From the NCBI RefSeq assembly GCF_002837185.1, contig NZ_KZ477993.1, forward strand, positions 1 to 64,000: a DNA stretch of 64,000 nt, read 5' to 3'. Within the stretch, counting starts at the first letter, position 1; each line of letters starts with the position of its first letter. The position numbers were made by a program, and so were the translations under genes. This DNA comes from Pseudomonas fluorescens. Lineage in GTDB: Bacteria; Pseudomonadota; Gammaproteobacteria; Pseudomonadales; Pseudomonadaceae. The notes under the pieces are model-generated. The model searched no databases. It saw only the letters and a program-made list of their open reading frames with translations, and was not told the DNA's origin. Positions 15,447-23,069 of the stretch are shown here, piece by piece.

Positions 15447-18335
15447 TTAGGCGGCCTGGGCGCCGTGATCACCTTGTTCGGGCACTGCGACAACCACATA
15501 GCAACGCTGCAAGCCCAGCCCCGGTAGTCGCACTGCGGTCGAAGCTTTGCCATCCTTTCCAGGCTCTAAAACACCTCGTCGCAGGAGCTCTTTGTTAACC
15601 GCACTCAGGTTCATGCCTCGGAAGATTTCGGCCCTCCAGGCTTCCGGCAGCACGTAATAGGTATTGGTGGTATGTAAGGCATCGCCCATGCCGTGTTCCA
15701 TCGTCTTGCGAAAGCCCAACCGATCAATCGTGCGTGGGCCGTGTTCATCGATCTTGGCGGCGGCAGACTCCCATCGGGTGAAGCGGCTTTCTCCAAAGCG
15801 CTCGATGACCTGTCTCAGTCGCGCCAAAATCGCATCCCCCTCGAAGTTACCGGCACCGCCACGCTCTGCCAGCCATGCATGCAGGCAAACCCGTGCAGCC
15901 GTCGTGGCCGTACCATCAGGCCAACCGGTGACGCCGAAGGCGGTGGCCAACTCTCCGGCCGCTGCTGCGAGGCCAAAGCGAAGGGCGGCACGTTGGGCTT
16001 GCCCACTGGCTGAGGCGGGTAGGTTTTGGGTGATGAACTGCTCCACCGTGCGGCGAATGATCACCGTCCACCTGAGCATTTCCCCAGGCGCGCACAGTGC
16101 GTTCAGGAAGGCGGTAAGAGGTGTGCCATAGTATTTGGCGACACGGGCTTTGAGTGCATCAGAGAGGGTGGCAGCGTCCTCAAAACCGTTCAGCACATCG
16201 AACATGCCGAGGCCTTTGCTGGCATCTGCTGGCACGGCGAGCATGCGCACCTCCATACCGGCTTTCAGCTCCTTGTTGGCATCCGCCATGTGCTGCGCCA
16301 ACGTCTTCTCACCGGTCGAGAGAAACAGCAAGCGCCACTCTTGCACCTGTCGGCCCGCTTGTCCTCGATCATTCGCCCGGGCCTTACCGGTGCCGTTACC
16401 GAGCATGTAAACCGTCTCGCCAATAATGCGTGGGTCACACATGCCAATTTCGTCCAGCACCAGGAGGCCGTCTGAGTGCGCTGCAGCGATGGACTCCAGG
16501 GCGTTATCTGTCGAGCGCCACGAACGCACCAGGCGCGGCCCGCCATAAACCGAGGCGGCGACTTGTAGGTGAGTGGTCTTGCCACCGGAGCTGTCGCCGT
16601 ACAGGTGGAAGCCGCCTGACTCATGCCCCAGCAGGTTTAGCAGAGGCCCTGCAAAGGCCACAGAGACGACAAACGCCAAGCGATGGTTACCAACGCACAG
16701 CGCGCCGATTTGCTGCTGCCACTGCTCCAGAGAGCCCGCCTCGCTGATGGGTGGCAACTGCGCACCGGCCTCATAAAAATGCAGGTGCTCGGCGTGCGAG
16801 CCGATCTGTTGTTCGGGCAATAGGAACGCATTGTCGTGCCAGCCCAAGCGCGTTACCAAGCGTGCGCGCTGGGCGCTATCGAAGCCGCCGAGGTAACTCT
16901 GCAGGTCATTGCGTGCGTTGCGCCCCGATCGGCTTCCGGCAAGGCGCAGGCCCATGTCTACCAGTGGACCGAGTACATCCTTGCCGAAGTCGCCTGTCAT
17001 GGTTCGGGCCGGAATATTCCAGCGCTTTTTGGCGCCATCCGGGTCGTCGAACTCGACCAACAAACCCCAGTTGTGGCCCTTGTCGTCGCGAGTGCGAGCG
17101 ATAATTTCGAGAGGCGAACACACGGGACGCGCCTCGCCATCGTCGCCGGAATAAAACACCCCTTCAGGCGTCAGGCGAAAGCCGCCCGGCAACAGGTCAT
17201 TTTTTGATTTCGCAGGACGTTTGGCAGGCACCTTGCCCTTCGGTTGTTGTGGCTCAGTGGGCTCAGCAACACTGCCGAAAAACTCGCCGTTGCGCACCAG
17301 CTCGGCGACGTGGCCTGCGGTCCAGCCTTTGGCTAATGCATCCGCTGCATCGTCGCCGTCTGCCCATTTTCCACCTTTGACGAATGTCGGTTTTCCGCCT
17401 TTGCTGCTGGGTTTGAGCTTGAACACGTCGAGCGAGATTCGTTGCACTGAAGCGGCGCCCAGCTCAATCAGCTTGAGCTCGATGGCTTCCATGCAGGTCT
17501 TGCCGCTGGCGTCGTTATCCGGCCACAGCACCACAGCGCGCCCTTTGAGCGGCGTCAGATCGGCCTTGTGCCAGGAGTTCGAACCGTTCGGCCAGCAGGT
17601 GGCTACGTGCTCGGGCAACAGTTCGGCGGCGGCGTCAGCAGCCTTTTCGCCTTCACACAGCACCACCGGCGCATCGGCGCGCTGTGCCAGGTCATCCAGG
17701 CGTAGCAATGGCCGAGGCTCAGGCAAGCCTTGCCAACGCCATTGTGTGGTTTGTCCATCGGAGCGCTTGCACCAGGTCAACGGCGCAAAGACCTTTCGCG
17801 GTTTGCCGTCTTCATCTGGGCCCAGGTCGAAGCGATACAACGCCATGACCGGCTGGCCCTGAGCATCGCGATAGATCCACACCTTGGACGGGGTGCCGTG
17901 TTGTCGGTGCTTGGCAGGGCACTTGTTCATGGCCTCGGCCGGGATCGGTTGAATCGCGATCCACTCTGGTGTTGCGCTCTTGGCCGGTGCGGTTTTGGCG
18001 GTCGCAGAGCCAGCGGAAACACTGAGCAGATCCGCCAGCTTTTTGCAGGCCTCAACGTCCGTACCGCCGTCGATGTAGCGCACCAGATCGATCAGGTCGC
18101 CGCCCTTATCGCCGGTGGCGAAATCCGCCCATGTGCCTTTGCTCAAATTTACCTTGAGTGAGCCAGCGTGTTTGTCCGTGCGTGTGGGATTCGGTGCGGT
18201 GTATTCCTTGCCACCGTCGACACGTTTGCCGTTTGGCAGCCAGTGAGCAAGCACACGGTCGATGTTCTTCAGCGCAGCGCTTTTTACGTCGGCAAAGCTG
18301 GGGCGTTTTGAGGTGTTGCCGGTGCGTTGAGTCAT
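15447..18335 (-). CDS. TOPRIM-DUF927 primase-helicase of the P4-like element
   Basis: A 962-residue protein. An N-terminal zinc-free primase-like region (WADFATGDKGGDLIDLVRY, residues about 70-90) is followed by a TOPRIM-like stretch (VVLCEGEKAADAA, then VVLWPDNDASGK, about 225-280). The DUF927 helicase domain (about 400-700) has Walker A GDSSGGKTT and Walker B LLVLDEIG. This layout is found in satellite and island replication proteins that unwind and prime at their own origin. The ATG overlaps the upstream DUF3077 gene (ATGA). It is the largest gene of the island and strong evidence that it can or could replicate autonomously. Confidence 0.85.
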   Translation of the reverse strand: MTQRTGNTSKRPSFADVKSAALKNIDRVLAHWLPNGKRVDGGKEYTAPNPTRTDKHAGSLKVNLSKGTWADFATGDKGGDLIDLVRYIDGGTDVEACKKLADLLSVSAGSATAKTAPAKSATPEWIAIQPIPAEAMNKCPAKHRQHGTPSKVWIYRDAQGQPVMALYRFDLGPDEDGKPRKVFAPLTWCKRSDGQTTQWRWQGLPEPRPLLRLDDLAQRADAPVVLCEGEKAADAAAELLPEHVATCWPNGSNSWHKADLTPLKGRAVVLWPDNDASGKTCMEAIELKLIELGAASVQRISLDVFKLKPSSKGGKPTFVKGGKWADGDDAADALAKGWTAGHVAELVRNGEFFGSVAEPTEPQQPKGKVPAKRPAKSKNDLLPGGFRLTPEGVFYSGDDGEARPVCSPLEIIARTRDDKGHNWGLLVEFDDPDGAKKRWNIPARTMTGDFGKDVLGPLVDMGLRLAGSRSGRNARNDLQSYLGGFDSAQRARLVTRLGWHDNAFLLPEQQIGSHAEHLHFYEAGAQLPPISEAGSLEQWQQQIGALCVGNHRLAFVVSVAFAGPLLNLLGHESGGFHLYGDSSGGKTTHLQVAASVYGGPRLVRSWRSTDNALESIAAAHSDGLLVLDEIGMCDPRIIGETVYMLGNGTGKARANDRGQAGRQVQEWRLLFLSTGEKTLAQHMADANKELKAGMEVRMLAVPADASKGLGMFDVLNGFEDAATLSDALKARVAKYYGTPLTAFLNALCAPGEMLRWTVIIRRTVEQFITQNLPASASGQAQRAALRFGLAAAAGELATAFGVTGWPDGTATTAARVCLHAWLAERGGAGNFEGDAILARLRQVIERFGESRFTRWESAAAKIDEHGPRTIDRLGFRKTMEHGMGDALHTTNTYYVLPEAWRAEIFRGMNLSAVNKELLRRGVLEPGKDGKASTAVRLPGLGLQRCYVVVAVPEQGDHGAQAA

Positions 18336-18604
18336 GGGGCGATCCTCGACTCAAGCAAGGCCTCGTTCACGTCGTCGATCAGTGCCTTGGCCATCTCGCC
18401 GAGGTAGAACGCAGGCCAACTAAAGCGCTCGCCCGCATCGCTGATGGCGGCGTCGAGGATCAGTTGATTGGCGTGGTGCAGAATTTGGGAGACGGCTTCA
18501 AGTGCGTCTTCCAGCGGGATACCGGCATTCACCCGAAACAGGTTTTGGCCGTTACCGTTGGCAGGGGAGAACTCGGAGCGTCCACGCGTGCTGGAGTGGG
18601 TCAC
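18332..18604 (-). CDS. DUF3077 small protein
   Basis: A 90-residue protein with the DUF3077 hallmark FRVNAGIPLEDALEAVSQIL in its first half and a helical second half. It overlaps the primase gene by ATGA and the preceding small gene by 4 bases. It is common in Pseudomonas islands. The function is unknown. Confidence 0.8.
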   Translation of the reverse strand: MTHSSTRGRSEFSPANGNGQNLFRVNAGIPLEDALEAVSQILHHANQLILDAAISDAGERFSWPAFYLGEMAKALIDDVNEALLESRIAP

Positions 18605-18885
18605 AGCGCACCGCCTTTCTGGCCCATCGGCACAGAGGAGGCATCACCGTACATGGTGAGTGTTTTTATCAAGCCTAAGGTGCCGCGCACGTCCCAAATA
18701 ACAGACGACAGCACGCGGTTGGAAAGCAGGGGTTTATCCCCGTCTAAGTGGTCTTCCAGCAGCATGAGAACGGAGTCGGCACGGTCGAGCGCACAGGTGA
18801 TGGCGTCGATAGGCAGACCGGCTTCGGCATTTTGGCTGACGCAGAGGAGATCTTCGGGCAGTGCAAAGCCTGGGAGGATGCTCAT
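18601..18885 (-). CDS. Small helical island protein
   Basis: 94 residues. The ATG at 18885 is set by a strong ribosome site (aggaggtg, about 5 bases), so the much longer open frame reaching 19368 is not used as one gene. The protein reads MSILPGFALPEDL, then ALDRADSVLMLLEDHLDGD, an acidic helical segment. Its ends overlap both neighbours, giving a tightly coupled run of genes into the primase. The function is unknown. Confidence 0.7.
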   Translation of the reverse strand: MSILPGFALPEDLLCVSQNAEAGLPIDAITCALDRADSVLMLLEDHLDGDKPLLSNRVLSSVIWDVRGTLGLIKTLTMYGDASSVPMGQKGGAL

Positions 18886-19040
18886 TGTGCACCTCCTGCG
18901 GCTTCCAGGGCGCGAGCCTTGGACATATGGGCGTTGTAACGGGAAAGGCGTGTAGCGAGGCTGGAATTGGCGTGTAAAGCGGCGAGAGCCATTGCTCGAT
19001 GAGCGGCGGCGCGAATTTTGGACGGATTGGTGGCGTGCAT
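18882..19040 (-). CDS. Very small basic island protein
   Basis: 52 residues from ATG 19040, with aaggag about 11 bases upstream. The product is Ala/Arg/His-rich and helical (KIRAAAHRAMALAALHANSS). Its stop overlaps the next start (ATGA), and coupling is the main support. The function is unknown. Confidence 0.5.
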   Translation of the reverse strand: MHATNPSKIRAAAHRAMALAALHANSSLATRLSRYNAHMSKARALEAAGGAQ

Positions 19041-19089
19041 TGGGCGAAACTCCTTTGTCTGGGGAGCTGCCACGGTTCGCCGTCAAACG

Positions 19090-19310
19090 AATTAGGGTGG
19101 CAGCTGTACGCAGGTTGACGGACCGGGGACAAAGGAACCCGGCATACCCGAAGGTATCCCGCGCACAGCCGCCATAAACAGGATGTGCATGCACAAAAAA
19201 AGCGCCTGCAATCGTGATGGGGGCGCCTGTGCGCCAATGTCTGAACGGGCCGTCAAACCCGGTCGCTGATTTTGCAGCGACGAGCAGAGAGTAACGTCCG
19301 ATTTTTGAAA
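19090..19310 (-). ncRNA. Candidate C4-like antisense RNA / ash-icd leader
   Basis: The non-coding leader of the primase operon has three clear hairpins on the minus strand: ccggg/cccgg at 19123-19142, atacc/ggtat with a 4-base loop at 19144-19157, and gtcgctg/cagcgac at 19262-19281. A frame through it encodes a peptide like the ash/icd-type leaders of P1- and P4-like elements (ARDTFGYAGFLCP). In P1 and P4 such leaders are processed to the C4/CI RNA that controls immunity. The assignment here is by analogy. Confidence 0.4.
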
Positions 19311-19415
19311 GTGCAACTGTGCAGATAGCTTGCGGAATTTTTTGATGCGGCATAAATTGATTAGGCATGTAGATTTACCTCAACGCCTCCGGTTGCCGCC
19401 GGGGGCGTTTTCATT

Positions 19416-19721
19416 TCAGGCATGGATTTCCCAGCTCAGGGAAACAAAGGGCAAGAAGTCGCTATCGAGGCAAGCGCGTGCATCTTCGTAGGCGTCTAGT
19501 TGTTGGCCTTCGTCTACGATGATTGCTCGGGGGGCTTGGCAGGGAACTGACAATGCGCACCAGATGCCGTCTGCCCATCGCATCACCATCACGTCCCGAT
19601 TCAGGCGTTTTTGCTCAGTGCGGTAGCGTTCGAAGCGTTGCATCCACCGCGGCGTGAATCCGACTGTTCTGAGTACAGAAAAGGGCTGCAAAATGGCCTT
19701 GTTGGCGACTCGGTTTTTCAT
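19416..19721 (-). CDS. Small island protein downstream of AlpA
   Basis: 101 residues from ATG 19721, which overlaps the stop of the AlpA gene (ATGA); the ORF extends a little further upstream, but without a start signal. The sequence has a basic aromatic segment (GFTPRWMQRFERYRTEQKRL) and an acidic C-terminus. It is not recognised. Coupling to AlpA suggests a role in regulation or excision. Confidence 0.6.
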   Translation of the reverse strand: MKNRVANKAILQPFSVLRTVGFTPRWMQRFERYRTEQKRLNRDVMVMRWADGIWCALSVPCQAPRAIIVDEGQQLDAYEDARACLDSDFLPFVSLSWEIHA

Positions 19722-19999
19722 GCTGCCACCTGGTCGCGAGCCTCTATGCGACTTCGTGCCCATGTTTGGATTTCAGATAAAACCCAAGCTACGGGTGCAC
19801 CGCGAGCGTTGCTGTTGCTCAGCTTGACGGGCAGGGGAAAGCCGCTATCTGTGCGCTGCATGAGTTTGTAGATGGTGGAACGCTTCATGCCCACGATCCG
19901 CTCGACCTCGGGCATACGGATCAATGTCGACGATGCGTCAAAGATGGAGTTTGGAATGGTTGGGTTAACGCGGGGAAGTTTGGTGATAGAGGCTTTCAT
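19718..19999 (-). CDS. alpA: AlpA-family excisionase/transcription regulator
   Basis: A 93-residue protein with the AlpA helix-turn-helix of the MerR-like fold: LIRMPEVERIVGMKRSTIYK (residues about 26-45), then FPLPVKLS and the C-terminal WVLSEIQTWARSRIEAR. AlpA/Vis proteins in P4-like elements activate the integrase or act as the excision directionality factor. Two arm-type repeats at the island ends fit that role. It is promoter-proximal to the small gene at 19416-19721. Confidence 0.85.
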   Translation of the reverse strand: MKASITKLPRVNPTIPNSIFDASSTLIRMPEVERIVGMKRSTIYKLMQRTDSGFPLPVKLSNSNARGAPVAWVLSEIQTWARSRIEARDQVAA

Positions 20000-20099
20000 A
20001 GGTCTTGCTCTCGACTGGTTAGGACTGAGAGCAATGATCTAGGTGCAGGTCTGTGGTGAGCAGTTCACTTCCAATTGAAATCCGATTGAAATTTCTGGC

Positions 20100-20939
20100 T
20101 TACAGCACGAAATTGCGTTTGAGAACTGCCTCAACTCTTTTGCGTGTTAGGGCTTTTTCGGTCTCAAGCGTAATCCACTCAGGCCGCTGTTTTGGAGGTT
20201 TTGCCACCTCACCTTGTAGCCAGGCATGCACCTTCGTTGCAACGTTGCGTTTGGGCATCCCCGCTGCGCGGTAGTGAAGCCCCTGTTTAACTATCGCGGC
20301 GTCTCGAACGCTAATTTCCTCGTTACGCTCCATACCGCTGACGAGGCCGCCTTTTTTGCGGATGGCATTTTTGATCGCACGGTCCGCGATGTGTCTTAGT
20401 TCATCGTCGGTCAGGCAGGGTAGGGATATGATTGGTTTCAGATAGAGGGCGTAATCATCAAGTGTCTGAATGCGTTCATCCGGATCGACCTGCATCTCGA
20501 CGAACTGACAGTAGAGATCCCTGGGCCAGTCGGTGGGACGTTCGGAGACGTGAGACCAAGCCTCTTGATCGACTGTCTGCATCCAGTTGGCTAACGTCTC
20601 CAGCGCTTTTACGGCACAAGCCATGATGTATGCAGAATGAGCATCGCGCTCTGACGCTGAGTAGCAATTGCTGTACATGCGGACCCAATGCGCGAGTCGT
20701 GCCTTGGTATCGGTGGAGGCATATTGAAAAATCGTCTCCTCATGGATCGTCGTCTGAATGCACATGCTGGCTAAATCTTTGTTGATATCGTCACCATGAA
20801 TGCGCAGAAAGCATTGGTCGATCAAACGGCAGGCGTCAGCGACCTGCTCATGGCAGAGGTCATAGAGCGGTTGCGCAGAGAGATAACTGAACAAGCCTCG
20901 GCTTAACGCCAAACGCAAAATGGATTGGTGATCATTCAT
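20100..20939 (-). CDS. Island protein of unknown function
   Basis: 279 residues from ATG 20939 (MNDHQSILRL); 25 more codons lie upstream without a start signal, inside the GTGTAACG repeat module. It is helical, with several Cys and His (CHEQVADACRL, CIQTTIHEET), and has a basic C-terminus (ALTRKRVEAVLKRN). It lies between the integrase and alpA, where P4-like elements often carry regulatory or anti-helper genes. I do not recognise a family. Confidence 0.6.
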   Translation of the reverse strand: MNDHQSILRLALSRGLFSYLSAQPLYDLCHEQVADACRLIDQCFLRIHGDDINKDLASMCIQTTIHEETIFQYASTDTKARLAHWVRMYSNCYSASERDAHSAYIMACAVKALETLANWMQTVDQEAWSHVSERPTDWPRDLYCQFVEMQVDPDERIQTLDDYALYLKPIISLPCLTDDELRHIADRAIKNAIRKKGGLVSGMERNEEISVRDAAIVKQGLHYRAAGMPKRNVATKVHAWLQGEVAKPPKQRPEWITLETEKALTRKRVEAVLKRNFVL

Positions 20940-21009
20940 TGCCAACTGTCTCAGGCACCCTGTAACGGTGATTCCCGCGCCCTGCATTCGAAGCGAATAC
21001 CCAGCGAAA

Positions 21010-21240
21010 GCCATTTTGTAGGCGCATGTTTAGACCGTTTGCCCCCAGGCGTGTAATGACTTTGGCGTTACACGCAAGGGCAGCGTTACATCGCATGTAC
21101 GTTAAGCTGTTGAACTGTGTAACGGGCGTGAAAGCCAATAAATCCGGGCACTTGGCGAGTGGCGTTACACGAGTAACACGCGTTACACCGGATTCAGAAG
21201 GGGGCAGGGTTAGTGCTCTCATACTGCCTTTCCACATTGC
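21010..21240. repeat. GTGTAACG-rich module, right copy
   Basis: An inverted, diverged duplicate of 6570-6790, located between the integrase stop and the 279-residue gene. It has GTGTAAC/GTGTTAC words near 21163, 21173 and 21180 and again near 21050, 21068, 21085 and 21116. The order of conserved blocks is the same in both copies. It may carry binding sites for the primase or for a partition or silencing protein. Confidence 0.55.
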
Positions 21241-22454
21241 CCCTGAACGACATTTCCACTCACTAGGGCATCAAGATGATCGGCGTACCACTGCATCATC
21301 ACTCTGCGCTGAGGTAGGTACACAGCTTTGTTATAGACCCCGGCAATCCCTTCTTTTGCATGGGAGAGCTGGGCCTCAATATGATTCTCATCGAAACCCT
21401 GCTCATTGAGTATGGTGCTGGCAATGTGACGAAAGCCGTGACCTGTTTGCCGGCCGGCATATCCCAGTCTGCGTAGCGCCATTAGAAATACGGTATTGCT
21501 ACGGGGGATTGTCCTGTCTTTCCTGCCTGGAAATAGGAGAGGGTACGCACCTGTCAGTGTTCGTAACTCAGTGAGCGCTTCAATTGCCTGTCGAGAGAGA
21601 GGCACCACATGTTCGCGACGACGTTTCATTCGCTCGGCTGGGATCGTCCATAGCTTTTTGGAGAGGTCGATTTCTGACCAGCGTGCTTCGCGGATCTCGC
21701 TCGGGCGCGATGCTAATAAGGAAAGCAAGCGAAGCCCAATACGAACGTCTTTTGCGTGAGGGTAGGAGTTGATCGCTCGAAGTAGCGCAGGCAGTTCTTC
21801 AATCGAAACGTGTGCATAGTTTTCAGCGCTGCGTGATTGCAGAAATTTGCTGAGACCTTCAAGAGGGTTGTGGACGGCTCGTCCTGTTACGCGGGCCAGG
21901 TCATAGATCTCTTTGCAAAAGGCACGAACTCGGCCCATTTGTTCAATGATCCCCTTCTGCTCCATGCCGCGTAGAAACTCCATCCATTCCAGGGGCAGTA
22001 TTTCTGTGTATACGCGTTTGCCGAACACGGGGAACACGTGAAGCTCCAGTGCGCCAAGCACTCGTCGAGACGTACCTGACTCCCAGCTTGTGCGTCTGGC
22101 CTCAAACCACTCACGGCCTAACGCTTCAAAAGTGTTGTTAGCAGCGACCTGGTCTGCAACCTTCCGAGCTTGCTTGCTCACCAACGGATTTTTGCCGGTC
22201 GATGCGTCTTCCCGCAGTTGGGCTGCTTTCTGTCTGGCCAAAGAACCACTGATTTCCGGATATCCGCCGAGGCCTAACCAAGACCATTTGCCGTCTGGCT
22301 TTTTATAGCGCAGCTCCCACGATTTTTGCCCGTTAGGTTTTACTCGGAAGTACAGACCATTCCCGTCCTGCTCCCTATACGTAGCGTGCTCAGGCTCCAG
22401 GCCCGCAAGCGTGGTGTCTGCTAAGGGGCGGCGTTTGATTTCAGAGCGCTTCAC
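21219..22454 (-). CDS. P4-type tyrosine integrase
   Basis: A 411-residue tyrosine recombinase. The N-terminal arm-binding domain (DUF4102-like; NGLYFRVKPNGQKSWELRY) is followed by a SAM-like core-binding domain (about 100-190) and the catalytic domain. The catalytic motifs are visible: Arg in LLASRPSEIREARW, HGFRHIAST, LSHAKEG and the nucleophile Tyr in GVYNKAVY. It is transcribed away from tRNA-Arg(CCG), with its start 168 bases inside the element, the usual arrangement for integration into a tRNA 3' end. It looks intact. Confidence 0.93.
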   Translation of the reverse strand: MKRSEIKRRPLADTTLAGLEPEHATYREQDGNGLYFRVKPNGQKSWELRYKKPDGKWSWLGLGGYPEISGSLARQKAAQLREDASTGKNPLVSKQARKVADQVAANNTFEALGREWFEARRTSWESGTSRRVLGALELHVFPVFGKRVYTEILPLEWMEFLRGMEQKGIIEQMGRVRAFCKEIYDLARVTGRAVHNPLEGLSKFLQSRSAENYAHVSIEELPALLRAINSYPHAKDVRIGLRLLSLLASRPSEIREARWSEIDLSKKLWTIPAERMKRRREHVVPLSRQAIEALTELRTLTGAYPLLFPGRKDRTIPRSNTVFLMALRRLGYAGRQTGHGFRHIASTILNEQGFDENHIEAQLSHAKEGIAGVYNKAVYLPQRRVMMQWYADHLDALVSGNVVQGQCGKAV

Positions 22455-22487
22455 TTCCTGTATGCCTCCAGTTATAGGAATCTCAAA

Positions 22488-22511
22488 GCATACACGTGGG
22501 CATACACGGCG
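22488..22511. repeat. 24-bp direct repeat inside the right island end
   Basis: Identical to 5110-5133 in the same orientation, between the integrase start and the tRNA. It is a likely arm-type integrase site and may overlap the integrase promoter. Confidence 0.75.
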
Positions 22512-22554
22512 GGAAGTTATAGGGGTAGACAGGGACGGATAGCCAGAAACAAGA

Positions 22555-22575
22555 AAGCCCGCACAGGGCGGGCTT
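22555..22575 (-). terminator. Hairpin downstream of tRNA-Arg in the integrated state
   Basis: Stem aagcccgc/gcgggctt, followed on the minus strand by tcttgttt. It replaces the original tRNA terminator, now at 4991-5022, and also lies between the tRNA and the integrase promoter. Confidence 0.6.
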
Positions 22576-22617
22576 CTAGGGGTGTTTCGTAGACTGTCTG
22601 AGACAGCCCGAGACTGC

Positions 22618-22645
22618 TATATGGTGCACCCGGCGGGATTCGAAC
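22618..22645. other. Right attachment site within tRNA-Arg
   Basis: The core tatatggtgcacccggcg differs at one base from 5029-5046. It covers the CCA end, the 3' acceptor strand and part of the T arm, so insertion keeps the tRNA functional. Confidence 0.75.
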
Positions 22646-22698
22646 CCACGACCCCTGCCTTCGGAGGGCAGTACTCTATCCAGCTGAGCTACGGATGC
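22622..22698 (-). tRNA. tRNA-Arg (anticodon CCG)
   Basis: 77 nt including the encoded CCA. The acceptor stem is GCATCCG/CGGGTGC. The D arm has AGCTGGATA, the anticodon loop CTCCGAA (anticodon CCG), and the T loop TTCGAATCC. Its 3' end is the integration target of the adjacent element and remains intact after insertion. Confidence 0.95.
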
Positions 22699-22921
22699 TT
22701 GTGCGGGCGACATCATACCCATGTCGACCTTGGGCGTCCATGCCGGTCTTTGGGCCTTTAAGTGTAGGAGTCTGCCGTGCGCAAGCTCTGGGCCGGGTGC
22801 CACCGATCAGTGCGGTGAAACCCAGCGCAACTACCCTGATCAGAAAACTCTGACAGATGCGTCGATTTTGTTCTTTTTTTCGAACATCCTATTGCCCTGT
22901 ACCCCCATTGATCCTAGGATT

Positions 22922-22939
22922 CGTTTGAGATTTCAAACG
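22922..22939. promoter_or_regulatory. Dyad in the gabD leader
   Basis: A 7-bp inverted repeat (cgtttga/tcaaacg, 4-base spacer), 131 bases upstream of the gabD start. It is a possible operator for a GABA-responsive regulator. The rest of 22700-23069 shows no gene. Confidence 0.35.
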
Positions 22940-23069
22940 CTCTGTCTCCCGCGTGCTCTTTCATTTCTCCCGCGCGCTGGGGCTGATTTCCCTGACGGCA
23001 GCCCACCAGGCGCCTTTCAACAACTCTAATTTGCTCCGCGTGCGCGCGGTGCTGTTAAGGAAAGCCGAC

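Noticed and set aside
18886..19368. Upstream extension of the 94-residue gene to a 255-residue protein
   Set aside because: It crosses another small gene and the structured leader, and a strong ribosome site sets the start at 18885. The icd-like part is treated as leader RNA.
22700..23069. A riboswitch or coding leader before gabD
   Set aside because: Only a short dyad is visible; no aptamer-like conserved core and no open frame with a ribosome site.
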